Origin: Mucilaginibacter dorajii
Lineage (GTDB): Bacteria > Bacteroidota > Bacteroidia > Sphingobacteriales > Sphingobacteriaceae
Assembly (NCBI RefSeq): GCF_024808255.1
Contig: NZ_JANTYS010000011.1
Span: 124,001 to 188,000, forward strand
Direction of reading: 5' to 3'
DNA length: 64,000 nt
Part shown: positions 36,557 through 44,521 of the stretch, one piece after another
Layout: each line of letters starts with the position of its first letter
How positions within the stretch are numbered: the first letter of the stretch is position 1
Program-made: the position numbers and the translations under genes
The notes under the pieces: model-generated
What the model saw: only the letters and a program-made list of their open reading frames with translations
What the model was told of the DNA's origin: nothing
Databases searched by the model: none

Positions 36557-37552
36557 CTATATTGTTTTCGTACGTGATACCACCTTTATCAACTCCTCCG
36601 TCACCCTATCCGAAGTTATCCCCTCCGCCTCGGCTTTAAAGTTGGTTAAAATGCGGTGACGTAAAACGGCCGGGGCCATGGCGTGGATGTCTTCCATTAA
36701 AACGGCGTACCTCCCTTTAAGCAAGGCCCTTGCTTTGGCTGTTAAGATCAATGCCTGCCCTGCTCTTGGACCTGCTCCCCAGCGTACCCATTCTTTTACG
36801 TAATTAACCGTAGTTGTATCCGGGCGGGTAGCGCGGATTACCTGGCTTACATATTTAACCAGGTCTTCGCTGATGGTTACCTGGCGTACTAAAGCCTGTG
36901 CCTGGATGATCTCTTCGGCGGTAATTACCGCTTTAATATCTGCTTTTTTAGTACCTGTGGTGCGGTTCAATACTTCAAACTCTTCCTGCTCGGTTGGGTA
37001 GCCAATTTTTATCAGCAGTAAAAAGCGATCTAATTGTGCTTCGGGCAGTGGGTATGTACCGGCCTGCTCAATTGGATTTTGCGTAGCGAGGATGAAAAAA
37101 GGCTTATCTAAGGGATACGTTTGTCCGCCATAGGTTACCTCAAACTCCTGCATAGCCTCTAACAAGGCCGATTGTGTTTTCGGCGGCGTACGGTTTATTT
37201 CATCGGCCAATATAATATTGGCAAACAAGGGGCCTTTATTAAATTTAAAGAAACGTTTACCGGTGGCGTGGTCTTCTTCTAATATCTCGGTGCCGATGAT
37301 ATCTGTAGGCATCAGATCGGGTGTAAACTGTATGCGCCTGAAGGCCAGGTGCAATGCCTGCGACATGGTTTTTACAATGAGTGTTTTGGCTAATCCCGGT
37401 ACGCCCTCCAGCAAACAATGCCCGCCCGCTAAAAACGCGACAAGCAATTCGTCCAAAATAGCATCCTGCCCAACAATTACCTTCTGGATCTCGGTTTTTA
37501 GCTGCGGCAATTTACCAAGCAGCGCTTTTATATTATTTTCGGTCAGTTCCAA
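36557..37552 (-). CDS. MoxR-family AAA+ ATPase
   Basis: A 331-residue MoxR ATPase. The Walker A motif is GVPGLAKT at 50-57 and Walker B is IILADEINR with D117 and E118. Sensor and arginine-finger regions follow (ILATQNPIEQAGTYPLPEAQ, LDRFLLLIKI). MoxR proteins are chaperone-like ATPases that act with VWA-domain partners to mature target complexes. It is the first gene of a seven-gene minus-strand operon (moxR, DUF58, BatA-like, DUF4175-like, membrane protein, tldD, tldE). A DUF4159 gene is divergent 164 bases upstream. Confidence 0.95.
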   Translation of the reverse strand: MELTENNIKALLGKLPQLKTEIQKVIVGQDAILDELLVAFLAGGHCLLEGVPGLAKTLIVKTMSQALHLAFRRIQFTPDLMPTDIIGTEILEEDHATGKRFFKFNKGPLFANIILADEINRTPPKTQSALLEAMQEFEVTYGGQTYPLDKPFFILATQNPIEQAGTYPLPEAQLDRFLLLIKIGYPTEQEEFEVLNRTTGTKKADIKAVITAEEIIQAQALVRQVTISEDLVKYVSQVIRATRPDTTTVNYVKEWVRWGAGPRAGQALILTAKARALLKGRYAVLMEDIHAMAPAVLRHRILTNFKAEAEGITSDRVTEELIKVVSRTKTI

Positions 37553-37716
37553 CTTAAAATACGTTTTTAATGTACCCTCACAATATATTACCCTTTTGAG
37601 TAATAACCACTATTTTTTATCAAAAATTAAATAAAGTATCCAAAACTTTACAAGCAATGCAAACAAAAGTAAGTTAAGCAAAAAATATTGTACTAATTTT
37701 AAGGTTTTTAATACAG

Positions 37717-38343
37717 ATGGCATTTAGCGGAAAATTCACATTTATGAGGTTAAGTTACCACTCCGGCGATTGGGATACCGATCAGCGGATGCCATCCAAT
37801 ATCCTCAATTCATTATTGGAGTATACTACTATACCAATTGATCAACAAGAAAAAGTGATCCCGCTAAGTAGTGATGAGATCTTTTCATACCCGTTTTGTT
37901 ACATGAGCGGCCACAAACTGGTGCAATTTGATACCAGGGAACGCACCAATTTTAAAAAGTATGTAGAAAACGGTGGCTTTGTTTTTGTTGACGATTGCAA
38001 CCACGATATCGACGGCTTGTTTGCCAAATCGTTTGAGGCGCAAATGACCGCGTTATTCGGGCCTACAGCTTTAAAAAAAATCCCCAATAACCATAAGATC
38101 TACCATTCCTTCTTTTCGTTTGACAAAGGTCCCCCTACCACCAGTTTTGAACTCAACGGCTGGGGCGACGACCTTGTGCATGATTACCTTAAGGCGATAG
38201 AAATAAATGGCCGCATAGCCGTGCTGTACAGCAGCAAGGATTATGGCTGCGAATGGGACTATGATTACCGCAACAAACGCTTCCTGGCAGAGGATAATAC
38301 CAAATTTGGGGTGAATATCATTATGTACGCGCTGAGTTATTGA
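37717..38343 (+). CDS. DUF4159 domain protein
   Basis: A 208-residue protein with the DUF4159 pattern: FTFMRLSYHSGDWDTDQRMPS near the N-terminus, then ERTNFKKYVENGGFVFVDDC, and RIAVLYSSKDYGCEWDYDYRN near the C-terminus. The fold is predicted to resemble a class I glutamine amidotransferase, but without a visible catalytic Cys-His-Glu triad. DUF4159 genes regularly accompany MoxR-DUF58-BatA-TldD operons in Bacteroidota, and here it faces moxR across 164 bases. It has no signal peptide. Direct function is unknown; it is best regarded as a component of the same system. Confidence 0.88.
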   Translation: MAFSGKFTFMRLSYHSGDWDTDQRMPSNILNSLLEYTTIPIDQQEKVIPLSSDEIFSYPFCYMSGHKLVQFDTRERTNFKKYVENGGFVFVDDCNHDIDGLFAKSFEAQMTALFGPTALKKIPNNHKIYHSFFSFDKGPPTTSFELNGWGDDLVHDYLKAIEINGRIAVLYSSKDYGCEWDYDYRNKRFLAEDNTKFGVNIIMYALSY

Positions 38344-38383
38344 ATCTTATATAAAGATCAGCCCGAGCCCTCATCGGTTATTT

Positions 38384-38410
38384 AGCCTATAGTCGGTGTT
38401 TCCACCATAG
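38384..38410. repeat. AGCCTRTGGTCGGTG repeat, copy B
   Basis: AGCCTATAGTCGGTG, then TTTCCACC, a degraded copy of the element seen at 26782 and 39233, followed by the shared GTCGTCATAAC-like words. It lies in the 184-base gap after the DUF4159 gene. Confidence 0.5.
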
Positions 38411-38527
38411 CCATCCAATGTCGTCATAACCTCAATCACCGTTTGCAAAATTCCTGTATGAAGTATTGATAGCTTAACATATTAAAAAAGGCACAAATTC
38501 ACATGGGCTGCAATTATCACCGAAGCA

Positions 38528-39007
38528 TCAAACATGCTTTTTACAGAGGCTATTGATATCTTTACGTAAATTTTCCAGGTCAGATTCTGCAAGAATTGAA
38601 TTTTCCCGCCAATATTTAACGCTGATCGGATAAAATTCATCAAGCGTAATTCTTTTATTTAAAAACGAACATGAATTGAGATATACATTGTAAACATGCT
38701 TTACATTATATCGCATTTTCTTTTGCTGTGAAATGCTCCATCTTTTATTTAAATCACCTTCCAAGTCGATATTCCCGTAGTTGAACCCTGTTACCCTGGC
38801 ATAGTCAGAAACATTGTACGCAAAACTTTTGAAATCAAGAGAGTCCAAATTTAATATCCAACCTTTCATAAAAACAGTGTCGTTAGTTTCCCAAGCTTTA
38901 TCTAAGTAATTCGAATCGTAGTTAAATTTTATAGCTGGATTATTTATGTACCTACAATTCATCAACAGGATAACTATTAACGAGCTGGCAAAAAAACCTT
39001 TTTTCAT
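38528..39007 (-). CDS. Hypothetical lipoprotein-like protein (159 aa)
   Basis: An unrecognised 159-residue protein. The N-terminus MKKGFFASSLIVILLMNCRY is a signal sequence with Cys18; the lipobox LLMNC is weak, so secretion is likelier than firm lipidation. The rest is rich in Asn, Tyr and Lys, and the region is AT-richer than its neighbours, which may mark recent acquisition. No domain, catalytic motif or repeat is visible. It is isolated: 184 bases from the DUF4159 gene and 509 bases from the next gene. The reading frame is complete and unbroken. Confidence 0.6.
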   Translation of the reverse strand: MKKGFFASSLIVILLMNCRYINNPAIKFNYDSNYLDKAWETNDTVFMKGWILNLDSLDFKSFAYNVSDYARVTGFNYGNIDLEGDLNKRWSISQQKKMRYNVKHVYNVYLNSCSFLNKRITLDEFYPISVKYWRENSILAESDLENLRKDINSLCKKHV

Positions 39008-39232
39008 TTTTAATTCTTAAATATTTACCAAAGTAGGCGAAATCCCATTGCCTTCCTTCTATTTTTTCACCCTCTGCATTGCGATCCATAATATGTGAAA
39101 ATGTATAATTTTTTCATTGTTATCCAATAAAAGGTACAATTTTTTCCGGACAGCCGGTATTCGCAAAATTGATAGGTATAATAGACAGTTCAATATTTGC
39201 AGACCTGTAGAAGAACATGGAGCCGACTATTT

Positions 39233-39430
39233 AGCCTATGGTCAGTGTTTTCACCGCACCATCCCCTGTCGTCGTAACACCAATGTTAGTGTATACCCTT
39301 AATACCTTTTTCGCTTTAATTCGACTCTTATCATTTATAAAAGGAAGAAAGCGATGATTGCTCATTAGTTGGATCACGCGTAGCCACGACAAGCATCGGC
39401 GTGGTGCGGTAAAAACACCGACCACAGGCT
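39233..39430. mobile_element. Candidate 198-bp inverted-repeat element (MITE-like)
   Basis: The left end (AGCCTATGGTCAGTG, TTTTCACCGCACCAT) and the right end (GTGGTGCGGTAAAAACACCG, ACCACAGGCT) are near-perfect inverted copies of the same 30-base sequence. The internal 138 bases contain no gene. Single copies of the end sequence occur at 26782 and 38384. This looks like a non-coding mobile or palindromic element, or two independent repeat insertions in opposite orientation. No target-site duplication was confirmed. The rest of the 39008-39516 gap holds nothing I recognise. Confidence 0.5.
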
Positions 39431-39516
39431 GTATACTATATCTCAGAACTGCTTTTTTTCAATTTTGCTTTTATTCCAATTTTCGTTAATTTCCCAAAAC
39501 CTAAACGGATCTGTTA

Positions 39517-40140
39517 ATGATAAACGAATATTACATTTTAAAACATGGCAACCAGGAAGGGCCATATACACATACACAGTTGATGGATATGGGCATTGGC
39601 TCCACCGATTTTTTGATCTCGCCGTTGGCGGATGGGCCTCAACAAGCTGCAGACCTGCCCGAATTCCGGGAATATTTTATATCAGTGGGCATTTATATGC
39701 CTACTCCGCAAAATGTAGCCACTTTTTGGTGGCGGCTGCTGGCTTTTATTATTGATTATATTATTGTTATAGTCGGCCTGGTTATAGGCTTCGGCGCCAT
39801 TGGCGTTTTTATTGGCTTAACTCACAGATCGGTTGATTTTGAATCACCGGATTTGGATCTCTTTTACCGGGTTTTATTCTTTTTGGCCCTGGTGGCCTAT
39901 CATTCCACTTTTGAAGCTACAACGATGCAGGGCAGTATTGGCAAATTAATTTGTAAACTTATTGTTGTTGATCCGGATGGCTATCGGTTAACTTTTGGAA
40001 AAGCCTTGGCGCGCAATTTTAGTAAATTGCTATCCAGCCTGCTTTGCGGTATTGGCTTTTTAACCATTTTGTGGAACCCCATGAAACAAGCCTGGCATGA
40101 CCAGGTTGCCAAAACCTATGTGATCAGGAAAGGGCAATAA
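39517..40140 (+). CDS. GYF_2 and RDD domain membrane protein
   Basis: A 207-residue protein. An N-terminal GYF_2-type domain covers about 1-50 (YYILKHGNQEGPYTHTQLMD), then an RDD domain with three or four membrane spans: WRLLAFIIDYIIVIVGLVIG near 70-90, FYRVLFFLALVAYHSTF near 110-130, GSIGKLICKLIVVDPDG just after, and a last hydrophobic stretch at 170-188. RDD proteins are small multi-pass membrane proteins; some act in ion exchange, most are uncharacterised. It ends 106 bases before the second tldD gene in the same orientation, so it may share a transcript with the second tldD-tldE pair. Confidence 0.88.
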   Translation: MINEYYILKHGNQEGPYTHTQLMDMGIGSTDFLISPLADGPQQAADLPEFREYFISVGIYMPTPQNVATFWWRLLAFIIDYIIVIVGLVIGFGAIGVFIGLTHRSVDFESPDLDLFYRVLFFLALVAYHSTFEATTMQGSIGKLICKLIVVDPDGYRLTFGKALARNFSKLLSSLLCGIGFLTILWNPMKQAWHDQVAKTYVIRKGQ

Positions 40141-40246
40141 GAAGCCTGTTTTTTTAACCAATAACCTGTAACAAGAAACTATATTTTTTATCCTACAGAA
40201 AATACAAACTCCGCTCATTATATTTAAGAACTAAAACTGACTGACC

Positions 40247-41881
40247 TTGAAAAGAAAAGATTTCCTTTACCTAACCGGAATGGGCATTAGTGCATCCATG
40301 CTTAGCAGGATCCCCGTTTTTGGTTCGCCCGTTTTGCCCGGCCATGATATGAGTCCGGTTGACGTGGCCCTTAAAAAACGAATGGCCGATGTGGTTTTAA
40401 ATGCCGCCCGTGCCAAAGGCGCTACCTATACCGATGTGCGGATAGGCCGCTACCTTAACCAGTTTGTGGTTACCCGCGAAAACAAAGTTGAAAACATTGT
40501 TGATACCCAATCATATGGTATGGGCATCCGTGTTATTGCCAATGGATGCTGGGGATTTGCCGCAACTGATAAACTGGATACCGATAGCATTGCCAAAGCA
40601 GCCGAGCTTGCCGTAGCCATCGCCAAAGAGAATGCCCGCATTCAAACCGACCCAGTTCAGCTGGTGGCGCAGAAAGGCCATGGCGAAGTAAGCTGGAAAA
40701 CACCTATCGAAAGAAATGCTTTTGAGGTACCCATCAAAGAAAAAACCGACCTATTGCTTTCTGTAAATGATGCCGCCATGAAAGGCGGTGCCAATTACGT
40801 AAACTCCATCCTGTTTTTAGTTAACGAGCAAAAATACTTTGCATCAACAGATGGTTCTTATATCGACCAGGACATTCATCGCATCTGGCCATTATTCGCA
40901 GTTACCAAAATAGATGCCAAAACTGGCAAGTTTGAAACCCGCCAATCCCTGAGCGCTCCACGTGGTATGGGTTATGAATACATGACTCCGCGTGAGAGCG
41001 ACAAGATCAAAGGTGTAACCACACTTTACAGGGACCGTTACGACATGGTGGAGGATGCCCGCGCGGCCGCCACCCAGGCCGATCAAAAGCTTAAAGCAAA
41101 ATCTGTTGAAGCCGGTAAATACGATTTGGTTTTAGATCCAAGTCACCTTTGGTTAACCATCCACGAGTCCGTAGGTCACCCTACCGAGCTTGACCGTGTT
41201 TTAGGCTATGAAGCCAACTTTGCAGGTACCAGTTTCCTTACTTTAGATAAGTGGGAATCAAAAAAATTCAACTTCGGGAGTAAAAACGTAAACATTGTAG
41301 CCGATAAAACACAGGTTGGTTCATTAGGTGCTGTTGGTTACGATGACGAAGGTGTTGAGGCCAAAAAATGGGACATTATTAAAGATGGCGTATTGGTTAA
41401 TTACCAGGCCATCCGCGATCAGGCCCATATTATTGGGTTAACCGAATCACAAGGATGTTGCTACTCACAAAGCTGGCAGGATGTGCAATTTCAGCGTATG
41501 GCCAATATTTCCTTACAGCCGGGTAAAGTACCAATGGGTGTAAACGATATGATCAAAAACGTTGAAAAGGGCATCTACATCATTGGCGATAGCTCATTCT
41601 CTATCGATCAGCAGCGCTACAACTTCCAGTTTAGCGGTCAGCTGTATTATGAGATCAAGAACGGCAAAATTGTAGGTATGCTTAACGATGTTGCTTATCA
41701 GTCAAATACGCAGGAGTTTTGGAACTCGTGTGCCGCAGTTTGCGATGCCAATGATTACCGTTTAGGCGGGTCATTCTTTGATGGCAAGGGCCAGCCTATG
41801 CAGGCCAGCGCGGTATCGCATGGCTCATCAACGGCGTTGTTTAAAGGAGTTAACGTAATTAATACAGCAAGAAAAATCTAA
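40247..41881 (+). CDS. tldD: TldD-family zinc metalloprotease, copy 2
   Basis: A 544-residue paralogue of the TldD at 28354-29991; the two align almost without gaps. Zinc ligands are H306, E307 and H311 (TIHESVGHPTELDR). The conserved GCCYSQSWQDVQFQRMAN and NSCAAVCDANDYRLGG segments are present. The N-terminus MKRKDFLYLTGMGISASMLS keeps the hydrophobic, Tat-like shape of copy 1, but the twin arginine is RK, which usually weakens or abolishes Tat export. Translation starts with ATG? No: the codon at 40247 is TTG, and no ATG lies nearby upstream in frame, so the start is TTG or unusual. It is 6 bases from the second tldE. Confidence 0.9.
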   Translation: MKRKDFLYLTGMGISASMLSRIPVFGSPVLPGHDMSPVDVALKKRMADVVLNAARAKGATYTDVRIGRYLNQFVVTRENKVENIVDTQSYGMGIRVIANGCWGFAATDKLDTDSIAKAAELAVAIAKENARIQTDPVQLVAQKGHGEVSWKTPIERNAFEVPIKEKTDLLLSVNDAAMKGGANYVNSILFLVNEQKYFASTDGSYIDQDIHRIWPLFAVTKIDAKTGKFETRQSLSAPRGMGYEYMTPRESDKIKGVTTLYRDRYDMVEDARAAATQADQKLKAKSVEAGKYDLVLDPSHLWLTIHESVGHPTELDRVLGYEANFAGTSFLTLDKWESKKFNFGSKNVNIVADKTQVGSLGAVGYDDEGVEAKKWDIIKDGVLVNYQAIRDQAHIIGLTESQGCCYSQSWQDVQFQRMANISLQPGKVPMGVNDMIKNVEKGIYIIGDSSFSIDQQRYNFQFSGQLYYEIKNGKIVGMLNDVAYQSNTQEFWNSCAAVCDANDYRLGGSFFDGKGQPMQASAVSHGSSTALFKGVNVINTARKI

Positions 41882-41887
41882 AGATAT

Positions 41888-43225
41888 ATGGCTATTTTAA
41901 CTGAAGATGAATGCCGCGCGATATTAAAAAAAGCGCTTGCCTATTCAAAAGCCGATGAATGCGAGATCAATTTTGGCGGATCAGACTCGGGTAATATCCG
42001 TTATGCCCGCAATACCGTGTCAACCAGCGGAGCAGTAAGTTCAACCAGTATGGTTATATCTTCTGCATTTGGCAAAAAATTGGGTGTAGTTACTACCAAT
42101 GAGTACGACGATGCCTCGGTTGAGAAAGCCGTGCGCCTGTCTGAAGAACTGGCACAGCTTGCACCGGAAAACCCCGAATTTGTTTCCTTTTTAGGGCCGC
42201 AAACCTATGCGCCGCGTGCAAAAACGTTTGTGCCGGAAACCGCCGCTATTACGCCCGCCATCCGTACAGATATGGTTGGCCAAAGCCTAAAAATTGCGAA
42301 AGACAATAAGCTAATAGCCGCAGGCTACCTTGATAACAGCGCGGGCTTTAGTTCAATAATGAACTCGCATGGGTTGTTTGCCTATAACACCTCTACCAAT
42401 GTTAATTTTTCGGTAACGCTACGTTCCGAAGATGGTACAGGCTCGGGTTATTCAACCAAAGGCTTTACCGATGTAAGCAAAATGGATACGCTGGCATTTA
42501 CCAAAATAGCGGCCCAAAAAGCCGCCGGATCAAAAGGCGCTAAAGCTATTGAACCGGGTAAATATACCGTGATATTGGAGCCTGCAGCAGGTATTGTGTT
42601 ACTGGAGCAACTATACGGCGGTCTTGACGCGCGTAGTGCAGACGAAGGCCGTAGTTTTTTGAGCAAAGCTGGTGGCAAAACCAGGCTTGGCGAAAAAATG
42701 GTTGATGAGCGGGTAAACATCTACTCTGACCCATCACATCCCGATTTACCAACCAGCAGTTGGGCCGGCGATGGACAGCCACAAATTAAAAGAAGCTGGA
42801 TTGAAAAAGGTGTGGTTAAAAACTTTAACTATTCCAGGTACTGGGCGCAAAAACAAGGTGTTAAACCAATACCCAACCCGGATAGCATCATCATGGAAGG
42901 TGGCTCGGCCACTTTGGAGGAGCTGATTAAAGGAACAGAAAAAGGTATCCTGGTAACCAGGCTGTGGTACATTCGCCCGGTTGATCCACAAACGCTGCTT
43001 TTTACAGGCCTTACCAGGGATGGTACTTTTTATATCGAGAACGGACAGATCAAATTCCCGATCAAAAACTTAAGGTTTAATGAAAGCCCGGTTATTATGC
43101 TCAATAACCTTGATGCCTTGGGCATATCAGAACGTACGGTAAGTGGAGAATCCGGGCAAAATGCGTTGATCCCGCCGATGCGAATACGTGACTTTACGTT
43201 TACATCGCTATCAGACGCGGTATAA
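41888..43225 (+). CDS. tldE: TldE/PmbA-family protein, copy 2
   Basis: A 445-residue paralogue of the TldE at 27015-28346. It lacks HExxxH, as expected for this subunit. Shared features are ECEINFGGSDSGNIRYARN near the N-terminus, KAIEPGKYTVILEPAAG in the middle and TRDGTFYIENGQIKFPIKN near the end; both copies finish in IRDFTFTSLSDAV or IRDFTFSSLSDAV. The 6-base gap after tldD suggests translational coupling and a heterodimer within each pair. A strong terminator follows. Cross-pairing between the subunits of the two copies is possible. Confidence 0.92.
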   Translation: MAILTEDECRAILKKALAYSKADECEINFGGSDSGNIRYARNTVSTSGAVSSTSMVISSAFGKKLGVVTTNEYDDASVEKAVRLSEELAQLAPENPEFVSFLGPQTYAPRAKTFVPETAAITPAIRTDMVGQSLKIAKDNKLIAAGYLDNSAGFSSIMNSHGLFAYNTSTNVNFSVTLRSEDGTGSGYSTKGFTDVSKMDTLAFTKIAAQKAAGSKGAKAIEPGKYTVILEPAAGIVLLEQLYGGLDARSADEGRSFLSKAGGKTRLGEKMVDERVNIYSDPSHPDLPTSSWAGDGQPQIKRSWIEKGVVKNFNYSRYWAQKQGVKPIPNPDSIIMEGGSATLEELIKGTEKGILVTRLWYIRPVDPQTLLFTGLTRDGTFYIENGQIKFPIKNLRFNESPVIMLNNLDALGISERTVSGESGQNALIPPMRIRDFTFTSLSDAV

Positions 43226-43247
43226 CTAATCACAAAATAATTAAAAA

Positions 43248-43284
43248 CAAAGCCCGGACTTTAACAGGCCGGGCTTTGTTTTGA
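43248..43284 (+). terminator. Intrinsic terminator after tldE copy 2
   Basis: CAAAGCCCGG and CCGGGCTTTG form a 10-bp stem with an 11-base loop, followed by a T-rich stretch, 22 bases after the tldE stop. Confidence 0.85.
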
Positions 43285-43367
43285 GGTAGTTTATCTACGT
43301 ATATAAACAACGATGCCGTCGCTTTAGTCAAAATTAACTTTGTCGATCATATTTATATTATTGTTTA

Positions 43368-44264
43368 ATGAGAAGAAAAGACGACATTTTATGGAAAGGT
43401 ATCCTTGAAGATGTTTTTGATGATTTTTTACGGTTTGTAAATCCGGAAGCGTCGGCTATATTCGATTTAGACAAAGGTTTTGAATTTTTGGATAAAGAAT
43501 TAGAACAGGTTTTTCCGCCCGAAAATGATGAGTATTCTCCAAGGGTGATTGACAAGCTGGTTAAAGTATTCACCAAAAATGGTAAAGAGGAATGGGTTTT
43601 GGTACATGTGGAAGTGCAGAGCCAGTATCAAAAAGATTTTGCCCAACGTATGTATACCTATTTTTACCGGATATTGGATAAATATCAAAAGCCAATAGTT
43701 GCCTATGCCATTTTCACCGAAGCCAATACCAAAGAAAGGCCCGATTATTTCGCGATAGATTTTATGGGCACCAGTTTGCGTTATACGTTTAACCCTTATA
43801 AAATTGCTAACCAAAACGATGAGACGCTAAAAGCCAGCAACAACCCATTTGCTTTGGTGGTACTTACAGCAAAGACTGCATTTGCCGGCAAAAATCTAAA
43901 AAGTAGTACAGAACGTGATGAATTACTGTTGAACTTAAAGCTCAATTTAACCAGGTTACTATTAACCAAGAAAATTGTAAAGGAAAAAATACGGGTGTTA
44001 ATGAATTTTTTAAGGTTTTACATACGCTTTGAAAATCAGGATATAAATACTAAATTTGAACAACAGGTAGAAATTTTAACCGAAAGGAGTACCACAATGG
44101 GAATAGAAGAACTTTTGTTAGACAGGGCCGAGAAAAAGGGTGAGAAAAAAGGCGAAATAAATAGCAGGAAAGATATCGCCCGCGAAATGAAAAAAGATGG
44201 CTTCCCTGTTGCCCAGATTGAAAAACTCACCAAACTTTCTGCTGAAGAAATAGAAAAGCTTTAG
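43368..44264 (+). CDS. Rpn-family PD-(D/E)XK nuclease (recombination-promoting)
   Basis: A 298-residue protein of the Rpn / YhgA-like family (often annotated as PD-(D/E)XK nuclease family transposase). Candidate active-site residues are D62 (VIDKLVKVF), E82 and Q84 (WVLVHVEVQSQY), followed by the conserved QRMYTYFYRILDKY helix. Such nucleases are DNA endonucleases linked to RecA-independent recombination and in some cases to phage defence. The C-terminus (EKKGEKKGEINSRKDIAREM, ending SAEEIEKL) has the charged, helical tail typical of the family. No inverted terminal repeats flank it, so it is a stand-alone gene rather than an insertion sequence. Confidence 0.88.
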   Translation: MRRKDDILWKGILEDVFDDFLRFVNPEASAIFDLDKGFEFLDKELEQVFPPENDEYSPRVIDKLVKVFTKNGKEEWVLVHVEVQSQYQKDFAQRMYTYFYRILDKYQKPIVAYAIFTEANTKERPDYFAIDFMGTSLRYTFNPYKIANQNDETLKASNNPFALVVLTAKTAFAGKNLKSSTERDELLLNLKLNLTRLLLTKKIVKEKIRVLMNFLRFYIRFENQDINTKFEQQVEILTERSTTMGIEELLLDRAEKKGEKKGEINSRKDIAREMKKDGFPVAQIEKLTKLSAEEIEKL

Positions 44265-44399
44265 GTTTAAGGCAATTATGCCGCCTGCCGAATTTTTGTT
44301 AACCTTATTCTGGGATACTTTCAGTTAGTTATTATTTATAAGACCCCGAATGCCCACTTCTCTCGGCATCAAGGTAGGCAGGTACCACAATAAAGTTAT

Positions 44400-44507
44400 T
44401 TTTGTAGAGAGGCATCATGCGTCTCCCCCTTTACAGAGCCAATATAAAATTTCGCTTAGATTTGTATACGAGAGACACATCACATGTAATGTGCCTCTAC
44501 AAAAAAT
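44400..44507. repeat. TGTAGAGA imperfect palindromic element
   Basis: The left end TTTTTGTAGAGAGGCATC and the right end TGCCTCTACAAAAAAT are inverted copies. Inner words ATGCGTCTC and GAGAGACACAT also pair. A related fragment (GAGACGCATG, CGTCTCTACA) is at 56308-56332. It occupies most of the 257-base gap between the Rpn gene and the transporter gene. Confidence 0.65.
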
Positions 44508-44521
44508 CATCCTTAGGCAAC

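Noticed and set aside
39117..39302. 61-codon plus-strand frame
   Set aside because: It overlaps the left end of the inverted-repeat element and has no recognisable composition or start.
40247..40249. Start codon of the second tldD
   Set aside because: The bases at 40247-40249 read TTG, an alternative start (GACC-TTG-AAAAGA). It gives the same N-terminus as the paralogue, so the gene was not called broken.
43368..44264. Insertion sequence for the Rpn-type gene
   Set aside because: Often annotated as a transposase, but no terminal inverted repeats or target duplication flank it here.
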